DNA from: Anaerolineales bacterium
Lineage (GTDB): Bacteria; Chloroflexota; Anaerolineae; Anaerolineales; UBA4823
Assembly (NCBI GenBank): GCA_028687395.1
Contig: JAQUAE010000010.1
Location: 1-14,830 of the forward strand
Direction of reading: 5' to 3'
Length of the DNA stretch: 14,830 nucleotides
Under the pieces are notes generated by a model, which had not been told where the DNA came from, did no database searches, and was given only the letters and a program-made list of their open reading frames with translations. This document shows positions 1 to 6,473 of this stretch, piece by piece; the stretch's first letter is position 1; every line of letters starts with the position of its first letter. Both the position numbers and the translations under genes were made by a program.

Positions 1-1323
1 CACCCTCGCCTCCGTGCAGGGCGCTCCCACCAGTTGCATCCCGATGGGCAGCCCGCTGGAGGTGAAGCCGCAGGGCAGCGAGATAGCGGGAAAGCCGGTC
101 AGGTTGAACGGCGCGGTGAAGCGGGTCAACTGGCGCGCCATATTCAGAGCGTCCACCCCCTGGATGGGCGCTGCGGTGACGGCTGTGGTGGGGGTGAGCA
201 GCAGGTCATATGTAGCGAAGAAAGCTTCGAACTGGCGGCGCAACTCGCTTTGCAGCCGGCGCGCCTGGCTGTACTCCATCGCGCCGAATCCCGCGCCGCT
301 TTGCAGGCGCTGGCGCACGTCCTCGCCAAACAGCTCTGCCTGACTCTCCAGGCGCTGGCGGTGATAAGTCGCCGCGTCGCACACCACCAGCAGCGAATTC
401 GTCCGGGCGGCCTGCTGCGCCCCGGGAAAGGCGCAGGCTTCCACATGGGCTCCCAAGGAGGCGAGCGTCTCCCCTGCCCGCCCCACCGCTTCCAGGATGG
501 CAGGCTCGGCGCCTCCGAAGCCATCGACCTCCGCCAGGGCGATGCGCAACCCCTTCACCCCGTGCTCCAACCCGGATAGGAAATCCCCGACCGGGCGGTC
601 GACCGAGGTGGGGTCCAGCGGGTCGTAGCCGGCTATCGCCTGCAGCAGCAGCGCCGCGTCCTTCACGCAGCGCGCCATCGGGCCGGCGTGATCCAGGTTC
701 CAGCTCAACGGGATGACCCCCCGCAAGCTGACTCGCCCGTAGGTGGGCTTCAATCCCACCACGCCGCACAACGCCGCCGGCACCCGTATGGAACCGCCTG
801 TGTCCGTGCCCAGCGAACCCAGGCATAGCCGCGCTGCCAGAGCCGCCGCCGAGCCGCTCGACGACCCGCCGGTGATGCGCTCTGTATCCCATGGATTGCG
901 ACAGGCGCCGAAGTGCGGGTTTACACCGGTCAGCCCCAGGGCAATCTCGTGCATATTCAGCTTGCCCAGGAAGGCAGCCCCGGCATGCCCCAGCCGCTGG
1001 ACGGCTTCAGCATCCTCTGCGGGTAGGCTCTCCTGGAAGAAGCGCGAACCGGCAGTGGTGCGCACCCCGCGCGTCAGGTACAGGTCTTTCAACGCCAGCG
1101 GGCAGCCGGCCAGAGGAGGCAGCGCCTCGCCGCGTTGCAGCGCGGCTTCTGCCCGGCGCGCCCCTTCTTCAGCCAGTTCGCCCGTCACGATCAAGTAAGC
1201 GTTGATTTTGGGATCCACCTGCTGGATGCGCTCCAGATGGACGCGCACCAGCTCCAACGGCGAGACGCGCCTCTCGGCCACCCATTGAGCAGCCTCCCAC
1301 AAAGTCAGATCGGTGAGTTGCAT
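1..1323 (-). CDS. Amidase-signature family protein (GatA-like), C-terminus cut by window edge
   Basis: The minus-strand frame is open from an ATG at 1323 to the window edge (441 residues seen; family members run about 465-490, so the C-terminus is missing). The amidase signature is complete: Lys79 in ALKDLY, the cis-Ser in GGSSSGS (154-156 region) and the nucleophile Ser178 in GTDTGGSIR. These match the spacing I recall for S. aureus GatA. The family hydrolyses or transfers from carboxamides in the cytoplasm. No gatB or gatC is adjacent, so a stand-alone amidase is at least as likely as the tRNA amidotransferase subunit. The start lies only 7 bp after the HAD gene stop, with no clear Shine-Dalgarno sequence, which suggests translational coupling within an operon. 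Family call is firm; substrate is unknown. Confidence 0.9.
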   Translation of the reverse strand, partial: MQLTDLTLWEAAQWVAERRVSPLELVRVHLERIQQVDPKINAYLIVTGELAEEGARRAEAALQRGEALPPLAGCPLALKDLYLTRGVRTTAGSRFFQESLPAEDAEAVQRLGHAGAAFLGKLNMHEIALGLTGVNPHFGACRNPWDTERITGGSSSGSAAALAARLCLGSLGTDTGGSIRVPAALCGVVGLKPTYGRVSLRGVIPLSWNLDHAGPMARCVKDAALLLQAIAGYDPLDPTSVDRPVGDFLSGLEHGVKGLRIALAEVDGFGGAEPAILEAVGRAGETLASLGAHVEACAFPGAQQAARTNSLLVVCDAATYHRQRLESQAELFGEDVRQRLQSGAGFGAMEYSQARRLQSELRRQFEAFFATYDLLLTPTTAVTAAPIQGVDALNMARQLTRFTAPFNLTGFPAISLPCGFTSSGLPIGMQLVGAPCTEARV

Positions 1324-1330
1324 CGTCAGC

Positions 1331-1951
1331 TCATTCAGCTTGATTCCCCGCAGCAACAAGCAGGCGATTGATATCCGCCAGCGCCTGGGGGGTGTCGCGG
1401 AAATGCACGGCGTGCATGCCCAATGCTCGCGCCGCTTCCACGTTTTCGATGAAATCATCCACGAATAGCGCCGCTTCCGGCGGCGCGCCCAGCCGTTCCA
1501 GCGCCAGGTGATAGATTCCCACCTGTGGCTTGACCATGCCCACCTCGGCTGAGATGACTACCTCGTCAAACAGGCTGGCGATGCCCGCCTCCTCCAGCCA
1601 CTGGCGCAGATCGTCCCAGGCGTTGCTCAGCAAGCCGGTCTTCCTGGTGGGGCGGACATCGCGCAGCTCTGCCAGCAACTCCGTATCCAGCCTGTCGCCG
1701 GCGAAGAAAGCCCTGGCAATGCCGTCCACCTCTGCCGGTGAGGCTCCCAATTGCGCCCCCACCTGCTCCCAGTGTTCCCTGACGCTGATACGGCCCAGGC
1801 TGGCTAGTTTGCTGCTCTCGCTGTTGAACACCAGCCGTTCCAATTCATCACAGGTCATCGCGTAACGCTCGGCCAGTTGGGTGCGCGGCAAACGGTCAAA
1901 GGTGCGCAGCAACACTCCGCCCAGGTCGAAGATCACCGCCTGTATTTCCAT
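1331..1951 (-). CDS. HAD-superfamily hydrolase (subfamily IA, YihX-like)
   Basis: A 206-residue soluble protein with the four HAD motifs in order: FDLGGVLLRT near the N-terminus (nucleophile Asp), GLLSNAW (motif II Ser), KPQVGIYHLALERLG (motif III Lys) and ALFVDDFIENV (motif IV acidic pair). Length and motif order fit small phosphatases acting on phosphosugars or similar metabolites. Motif I has Gly at Asp+2, as seen in the DLGG/DLGN subgroup. I chose the ATG at 1951 because AGGAGG lies 6 nt upstream; the ATG at 1957 touches that Shine-Dalgarno site, and an ATG at 2041 would add 30 unlikely residues. It sits 86 bp after the GNAT gene and 7 bp before the amidase. Substrate cannot be told from sequence. 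Confidence 0.88.
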   Translation of the reverse strand: MEIQAVIFDLGGVLLRTFDRLPRTQLAERYAMTCDELERLVFNSESSKLASLGRISVREHWEQVGAQLGASPAEVDGIARAFFAGDRLDTELLAELRDVRPTRKTGLLSNAWDDLRQWLEEAGIASLFDEVVISAEVGMVKPQVGIYHLALERLGAPPEAALFVDDFIENVEAARALGMHAVHFRDTPQALADINRLLVAAGNQAE

Positions 1952-2015
1952 ATCCATCCTCCTGCCAAGCCAGTTTACCCACGCTGGGCTCCAGCGAGCG
2001 AGCCCCCCTGCCAGG

Positions 2016-2021
2016 ATTATA
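2016..2021 (-). promoter_or_regulatory. Possible internal -10 element before the HAD gene
   Basis: A perfect TATAAT lies on the minus strand inside the 86-bp gap after the GNAT gene, within the palindrome GGATTATAATCC. No good -35 hexamer is seen 16-18 nt upstream, so an internal promoter for HAD plus amidase is only a possibility. Confidence 0.25.
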
Positions 2022-2037
2022 ATCCGCCCCCACGGGC

Positions 2038-3066
2038 TCACATCGGCTTGCGATAAGTGGCCAGGCGGTGCACCGGGCGATAGCCCATCCCCTCGTACAG
2101 GCGCAGGGCGCCGGAGGGGTTCTCGGTATCCACTCCCAGAGCCGCTTCGCTCAAACCGCGCCGCTTCAGGTCGCGCAGGCTGGCAGCGATCAGGGCGCGC
2201 GCCAGGCCGCGCTTGCGCCAGGGACGGCGCACGCAGATGTTTTCCGTCCAGCCTCGCTGGCGCTTGAATTTCTCGTTTTCGCTACGGTTGACGAAGGTCA
2301 GCACCATCCCAGCTACCTGCTCACCATCCCAGGCCACCTGCCACAACCCCGGGTCGAATTTGGGATCCTCCTGCCACTGCTCCACGGAGGGCTCTTCGTC
2401 GGGGCTGAAGCCCCATTCGTCCTGGAAAGCCTCCATGCTAGCGGCGTGGATGGCGTGCAGGTGCTCAGGTTGCACCGGGCGGATTTCCAACCCTGCTGGG
2501 AGGGGGCAATCCGGGATAGCGTTCAGGTTAGGCCGCACCATACGGTAAGAGTAGCGCACCGGATTGAAACCATGGTTGAGCAGCAGCGCGATGCAGCCGA
2601 TCTCGCTGTCAGCGGCAAAGACTTCGAAGTAACGTGGGCGCCCATCCTGAAGGTCCGCGTCCACCCGGCGGGCGCGGCGCTCGGCATCCCGTAACATCGC
2701 CCCGCCGATGCCCCGTCTGCGCCAGGCGGGATGCAGAAAACCGGTCAACCTGTGAATGCGTTCGCCTTCGCCGACCACCTTCCAATTCACCCTGTTGTAA
2801 CCAATCACCTCCCCATTCACCTCGGCGAAAAGCATGTCCCGGTACGGGTCGCAATTCACCAGTTGGGCATAGCTCACGCGAATATCCTCCAGCGTGTCGG
2901 CGCGTTCGGTGCCGTCAGCCTCAGAGCTTGCCTGAATCACCTTGAGCATGGGCGCGTAATCCACCTCGCCGCGGAAGCGGCGAAAAGCCAGCCCGTCGAT
3001 AGCAGGCGCATCAAGCACATCCACTGCTGTTTCGTTATTACTTGAACTTACCAGTTGTGTTTGCAT
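2038..3066 (-). CDS. Tandem GNAT-domain N-acetyltransferase
   Basis: A 342-residue soluble protein with two GCN5-related acetyltransferase domains. The first (about 25-180) carries the acetyl-CoA loop RRRGIGGAML at 117-125. The second (about 192-342) carries RKRGLARAL at 284-292 and ends with the usual LRLYEGMGYRPV strand-helix. Both loops keep the R/K-x-x-G-x-G/A pattern, so both domains could bind acetyl-CoA. The two-domain architecture resembles mycothiol synthase MshD, but nothing here argues for mycothiol synthesis. The ATG at 3066 has an AAAGGA-type ribosome site overlapping the end of the MFS gene, whose stop is 11 bp upstream, so the two are very likely co-transcribed. Pairing with an exporter hints at modification of a small amine or drug; that is inference. 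Confidence 0.9.
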   Translation of the reverse strand: MQTQLVSSSNNETAVDVLDAPAIDGLAFRRFRGEVDYAPMLKVIQASSEADGTERADTLEDIRVSYAQLVNCDPYRDMLFAEVNGEVIGYNRVNWKVVGEGERIHRLTGFLHPAWRRRGIGGAMLRDAERRARRVDADLQDGRPRYFEVFAADSEIGCIALLLNHGFNPVRYSYRMVRPNLNAIPDCPLPAGLEIRPVQPEHLHAIHAASMEAFQDEWGFSPDEEPSVEQWQEDPKFDPGLWQVAWDGEQVAGMVLTFVNRSENEKFKRQRGWTENICVRRPWRKRGLARALIAASLRDLKRRGLSEAALGVDTENPSGALRLYEGMGYRPVHRLATYRKPM

Positions 3067-3077
3067 GATCCTTTTCT

Positions 3078-4388
3078 CTAATCAGTTGGCGCGTTTGCTG
3101 TGACGCCGTTCTTGGGTGTCTTGAACTTCAAGGAGACCGGCAGGATGGCCACCAGGCTCAACGCCGCCGTCACCCCGAAGGGGAAGCGCGGGCTCACCCG
3201 CTCCCACAGTTGCGCCCCCAGCGCCGGCGCTGGCAGGGAGATGATTCCCAGGCTGGTTTGGAACAAGCCAAAGGCGGTGCCGCGCAGGTGGTCAGGTACG
3301 GCCTTGCTGATCAACGACTGGTACGCCGGCGACATCATCCCCACCCCAAAGCCAAGCAGCATCCAGGCGGAGGCGTAACCCCAGAACCCGGAGGTGCGGA
3401 TGAACACCATCAGAGCCAGGAATTGCAGCCCGAAGCCGAACGCTATCCCCAGCTTTTCGCCGCGCTTATCCGCCAGCCAGCCGGCGGGATAGATGATTGC
3501 CATCATCGCCAGGCCGAACACCGATTCGAGCAACCCGATCTGAGTGATCTTCAAGCCGCCGACTTCTTGCAGGTAGATGGGTAGCAGGTTGAAAGACAGG
3601 GCGTAAGCCACATCGCGCACTCCATCGGTGAACAGGATCCAGGTGATCAGACCGCCTGCCAGCAGCAGGCCCAGCATGGCCCCCAGGCTGGCGCGCAGGC
3701 TGGAGAAGGTCAGGCGCTGTGGGTTGGCTTCCTGGCCGCGCGCGGCCACCTTTGCCATCCCCACCCGTAGCAGGGTGGCAATTCCGTACAGCACTGCTGC
3801 CACCAGGAGCATGTACTTGAACCCGTAGCGGCCCGCCAGCAGTCCCCCCAGCGGCGGGCCGACCACGTTCACCACCATGAAGATGCCCTCCGAGATGCCA
3901 AACACGCGTGCCCGGTGCTCCTCGGCGGATTGCTCGGCAATGAAAGCCCCAAAACTCGGCGCCACCAGCGAGCGGGTGATGGCTGCCAAACCTTCCCCCA
4001 GGAGCACCCACTGCCAGGTGGGCGCCAGGATCAGGCCCACGTAAGACAACAACCCCGCTATGCTCCCCAGGGCGATGCTGCGCAGCCTCCCCAGGCTATC
4101 CGAGATCCATCCCCCCAGGATCTGCAGCGCCAGCGGGACGATCTGCACGAGCGTGAAAAAGAGGCCCACCTGCACCACGCTGGCGTTCAGCTCCTTCAGG
4201 TAAAGGGGTAGCAAGGAGGTATACATGTGCCCGGCGATATTGGCCAACACCATGGTCACCAGGAACAGCAGGAGCATGTTGTTGAGCAGCGGCGCAGGGC
4301 GCGCTGACCCTGTGCCTGGGTTCATGCTTTCGTTGTGCAGTGACGATGGTCCCATCATCAATTTCTGCTCCTCGTGCACTTCCGCCAT
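3078..4388 (-). CDS. Major facilitator superfamily transporter
   Basis: A 436-residue integral membrane protein with about 12 hydrophobic segments after a polar N-terminus of about 35 residues. The MFS motif A loop appears twice as expected: GGWISDSLGRLR (about 92-103) between helices 2 and 3, and AGWLADKRGEKLG between helices 8 and 9. The pattern is that of proton-coupled drug or metabolite exporters; substrate is unknown. I chose the ATG at 4388 because GGAGG sits 5 nt upstream; an in-frame ATG at 4409 has no such site. It is probably the first major gene of an MFS-GNAT-HAD-amidase operon. Its leader contains a 9-bp inverted repeat. Confidence 0.92.
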   Translation of the reverse strand: MAEVHEEQKLMMGPSSLHNESMNPGTGSARPAPLLNNMLLLFLVTMVLANIAGHMYTSLLPLYLKELNASVVQVGLFFTLVQIVPLALQILGGWISDSLGRLRSIALGSIAGLLSYVGLILAPTWQWVLLGEGLAAITRSLVAPSFGAFIAEQSAEEHRARVFGISEGIFMVVNVVGPPLGGLLAGRYGFKYMLLVAAVLYGIATLLRVGMAKVAARGQEANPQRLTFSSLRASLGAMLGLLLAGGLITWILFTDGVRDVAYALSFNLLPIYLQEVGGLKITQIGLLESVFGLAMMAIIYPAGWLADKRGEKLGIAFGFGLQFLALMVFIRTSGFWGYASAWMLLGFGVGMMSPAYQSLISKAVPDHLRGTAFGLFQTSLGIISLPAPALGAQLWERVSPRFPFGVTAALSLVAILPVSLKFKTPKNGVTANAPTD

Positions 4389-4421
4389 CGAGCCCTCCAA
4401 TTGTCTCATAGTTCGGCAAGC

Positions 4422-4455
4422 GGCAGGAGGCCTACCCCCTCGCTGACCTCCTGCC
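4422..4455. repeat. Inverted repeat in the MFS leader
   Basis: GGCAGGAGG (4422-4430) and CCTCCTGCC (4447-4455) are perfect 9-bp arms around a 16-nt loop, about 35 bp upstream of the MFS start. There is no U-run after it, so it is not a standard terminator. It could be an RNA hairpin in the leader or an operator for a regulator. Confidence 0.5.
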
Positions 4456-4469
4456 AGGACCCACTAAGC

Positions 4470-4498
4470 ATTACCCACCAAGGCGTTGCGCAGTTCAA
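4470..4498 (-). promoter_or_regulatory. Weak candidate promoter for the MFS operon
   Basis: On the minus strand TTGAAC (4493-4498) and GGTAAT (4470-4475) are separated by 17 nt. Each matches four of six sigma-70 consensus bases. The position, upstream of the 9-bp inverted repeat, would place that repeat inside the transcript leader. Confidence 0.3.
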
Positions 4499-4538
4499 CC
4501 CTGCTCCCGGTGAGGTCGCTCTGCCTGCCAGGTGGGAG

Positions 4539-4781
4539 TCACACCACCCGGCGTTCATCATTTGCCGCCATGCCGGTAGCGGGGTGAGCGCCGTTGCGCC
4601 TCGCCTTCAGGATTCTTCCCGTCTGCGCCTGGCGCAGCAGCTCGGCGTGATGCTGGTAGGCGAAACCCAACAGGTTGGCAACCAGCGCCAGGCCCAGGAT
4701 GGGCATACGGGTGCGCATTTGCTTAGTCTCCGGTTTCTCGGTTTGCTTGATTTGCTCGTCGATCATATCGATGGTAATCAT
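4539..4781 (-). CDS. Small putative membrane protein, unknown function
   Basis: An 80-residue ORF with no family I recognise. A charged N-terminus (EQIKQTEKPETKQMR) precedes one hydrophobic stretch around PILGLALVANLLGF, then a basic tail. Third codon positions are mostly G or C, as in the neighbouring genes, which supports coding. The start is uncertain: GGTGGAG sits 9 nt before the ATG at 4781 but directly touches the ATG at 4790, and a GTG at 4832 is also in frame. It ends 150 bp before the MFS gene and could be part of the same transcript. Confidence 0.5.
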   Translation of the reverse strand: MITIDMIDEQIKQTEKPETKQMRTRMPILGLALVANLLGFAYQHHAELLRQAQTGRILKARRNGAHPATGMAANDERRVV

Positions 4782-4856
4782 GGCCTTCATCTCCACCCAA
4801 CCGGGAAACCGCTCATAGGAGGAGGCTTGCACCTGCCGCTTGCTGCCGGGCAGGGT

Positions 4857-5144
4857 TCACCGCCTCCGGCGCAGTTCTCCAGTTGTCGCTAATTTTCTAT
4901 CCCTCCGGCGCCTCTCCCCGTACCAGGTGTGGAATGCACCGGAGTGAAACCGAACGCGCCCTTTCGTCAGGGGCGGGAGGGGACGTTGCGCCCGCCTCCC
5001 CACCAGTACCGCAACCCCCCTGGCCCATCGCGCGCTGGGATCTCCCCCCGCTTGCCCGGTGGGTGCCTCGCGGCTGGAATCACCGCCCGGTTGGGCTGCG
5101 TCATGTGGACAACGCGTTCCTTTGTGTACGTATTGGGTTGACAT
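4857..5144 (-). CDS. Doubtful 95-residue ORF with a strong ribosome site
   Basis: The ATG at 5144 is preceded by AAAGGAG at ideal spacing (6 nt), about 24 bp after a terminator hairpin. The first 18 or so codons (MSTQYVHKGTRCPHD) look plausible. The rest is rich in Gly, Arg and Pro, and its DNA is G-rich on this strand and looks non-coding. It may be a short peptide gene with a frameshift, a relic, or untranslated sequence. No family is recognised. The stretch also holds two copies of GCGCCGGAGG (about 4861-4915). Confidence 0.25.
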   Translation of the reverse strand: MSTQYVHKGTRCPHDAAQPGGDSSREAPTGQAGGDPSARWARGVAVLVGRRAQRPLPPLTKGRVRFHSGAFHTWYGERRRRDRKLATTGELRRRR

Positions 5145-5167
5145 GCTTCTCTCCTTTCCAGTGATAA

Positions 5168-5195
5168 ATAAAAAAGCCACGGTGTGACCCGTGGC
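5168..5195 (-). terminator. Intrinsic terminator 2 of a tandem pair
   Basis: On the minus strand GCCACGG pairs with CCGTGGC (stem 5176-5182 with 5189-5195), followed by a run of six T. It shares its arms almost exactly with the hairpin about 40 nt upstream. Confidence 0.85.
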
Positions 5196-5211
5196 CGGCG
5201 AAGGCAGGAAG

Positions 5212-5245
5212 AAAAACAGCCACGGGCTGGAGCGACCCGTGGCTG
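5212..5245 (-). terminator. Intrinsic terminator 1 of a tandem pair
   Basis: A perfect 10-bp stem (CAGCCACGGG with CCCGTGGCTG, 5217-5226 and 5236-5245) with a 9-nt loop is followed by five T on the minus strand. It lies 20 bp after the stop of the 31-codon ORF, so it probably ends that small transcript. Confidence 0.87.
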
Positions 5246-5265
5246 CTGGCATCAGTCAAGACTGG

Positions 5266-5361
5266 CTAACAGGCGACAGGCGCACTCCGCGAAGGCATAG
5301 CAACACCGCTCCCCCCGACAGCGATGCACACTATGAACATGGTTTCGCCTGTATATTCCAT
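5266..5361 (-). CDS. 31-residue small ORF, peptide or leader peptide
   Basis: An ATG at 5361 follows GGGAAAGG at 6 nt spacing and opens a 31-codon frame ending in TAG. The peptide begins MEYTGETMFIVCIAVGG, has a short hydrophobic core, then Ser/Pro/Ala residues and a terminal Cys (Cys12 and Cys31 are the only cysteines). A strong promoter lies about 60 bp upstream and two terminators follow at once, so this ORF has a compact transcription unit of its own. No family is recognised. It could be a small protein, a leader peptide for attenuation of the downstream genes, or a peptide precursor; no modifying enzyme is encoded nearby. Confidence 0.45.
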   Translation of the reverse strand: MEYTGETMFIVCIAVGGSGVAMPSRSAPVAC

Positions 5362-5417
5362 GAGACACCTTTCCCCTGTAAATGAGTAAAAGATTAATCT
5401 AATATGAGAATAGGATG

Positions 5418-5447
5418 AGTTTACCACCCCCGCTGAAGATATGTCAA
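5418..5447 (-). promoter_or_regulatory. Strong sigma-70-type promoter for the small ORF unit
   Basis: On the minus strand a perfect TTGACA (5442-5447) and TAAACT (5418-5423) are separated by 18 nt in locally AT-rich DNA. Transcription would start near 5411, about 50 nt before the 31-codon ORF. It begins only about 25 bp after the stop of the phosphatase gene, so it marks a new unit. Confidence 0.6.
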
Positions 5448-5471
5448 GGGTGATTTTAAATTGTGCTGTCT

Positions 5472-6467
5472 CTATTTCGTCAGCGTGAAGGTATCGATCA
5501 CCTCGCCGGTGACGGTGATAAACTGCAAGGTGAGCTCGTGGGGGGTGGCTATCCCCAGCACGGCGCCATAGTTGGCGGCGTAGCGCACCTGGCTGCCCTC
5601 CAGGGGAGCGTTGAAGTAGTAAATCTCGCCGCCGCCCAACCCGTTCACGAAGTAAGGAAACCCGTCGATGATCAGGCGTTCATAGACGTGGTCGTGACCG
5701 CCAATCACCACGTCTGCCCCCCAGGTTTTATAAGGCCACTGCGCCCAATCGATCGAGCCGTGTAGCCCCGAGGAGTAGGGCGGTTGGTGCATGGTGACGA
5801 TCTTCCAGGGTTGGGAGGAGCTCGCCAGGCGCTCCTGCAGCCACTGCGCCTGGATGGTGCTGGCCCCCACCCCATCCGGCTCATTCGAATCGCTATCCAT
5901 GGCGAACACGTGTACCGGCTCCCAGCCCACGTCATAGTAGCGCTCATTGCCTGGTAGGGTGAAGTAATCTAGGTAGGGTTGAGCGTTGAGCTCCAGCCAA
6001 TCGTGGTTGCCCAGCGTGGGAAAGAAGCGATTGACCTCGCCTCCCGGACCGTACTCGCCGGTGTACGGATAAATGTACTCGTGGTAGAACTGCCCAATGT
6101 TTTGATCGATGCTGCTGGCGCTGCCGGAGGGGTAATTGTTATCCCCGGTGGTGAGGATGAAATCCGGCAACCAGCTCTTCACCAGGTCGGCCACGGCTTG
6201 TGCGTTCTGATCGCCGGAGCCGTAATCGCCGATGATAGCGAAGCGCACCAGCGGCTCGGGCGTGGGGGTCAGGCTGGGGGCCGGCGTTTCCGACAGCGTG
6301 GGAAGCGGGCCGGGCGTGGCGGTGCTCGACCAGGCAGGCGTTGGGCTCGCCTCCACGGAGGCAGGCGTCGCTGCTGGCGAGCTTGCGGGGAGCGGTTGCA
6401 GCACGGCACAGCCCAACAAGATCAGGCAGGCGGCGCAAGCCATTGCCAGGCGTCTCCAATGAATCAT
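5472..6467 (-). CDS. Purple acid phosphatase-like metallophosphoesterase lipoprotein
   Basis: A 331-residue protein with a lipoprotein signal peptide (basic start, hydrophobic core, lipobox LLGC with Cys20) and a Pro/Ser/Thr-rich linker to about residue 72. The catalytic domain has the five purple acid phosphatase motifs: GDYG (Asp81), GDNNY (Asp109, Tyr112), GNHD (153-156), VTMH (His227) and GGHDH (His258, His260). These bind a two-metal centre; the Tyr ligand separates this family from other metallophosphoesterases. It should hydrolyse phosphate esters outside the membrane, possibly for phosphate scavenging. It starts 6 bp after the dehydrogenase-like gene, whose stop codon lies within its ribosome-site region (GAGAGG), so the two are one operon. 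Confidence 0.92.
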   Translation of the reverse strand: MIHWRRLAMACAACLILLGCAVLQPLPASSPAATPASVEASPTPAWSSTATPGPLPTLSETPAPSLTPTPEPLVRFAIIGDYGSGDQNAQAVADLVKSWLPDFILTTGDNNYPSGSASSIDQNIGQFYHEYIYPYTGEYGPGGEVNRFFPTLGNHDWLELNAQPYLDYFTLPGNERYYDVGWEPVHVFAMDSDSNEPDGVGASTIQAQWLQERLASSSQPWKIVTMHQPPYSSGLHGSIDWAQWPYKTWGADVVIGGHDHVYERLIIDGFPYFVNGLGGGEIYYFNAPLEGSQVRYAANYGAVLGIATPHELTLQFITVTGEVIDTFTLTK

Positions 6468-6473
6468 CGGGCT

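Noticed and set aside
206..892. 228-codon minus-strand frame near the left edge
   Set aside because: It overlaps the amidase in another frame; the amidase frame holds the full catalytic signature.
1952..2041. N-terminal extension of the HAD protein to the ATG at 2041
   Set aside because: AGGAGG lies before 1951, the extension looks non-coding, and HAD proteins begin right at motif I.
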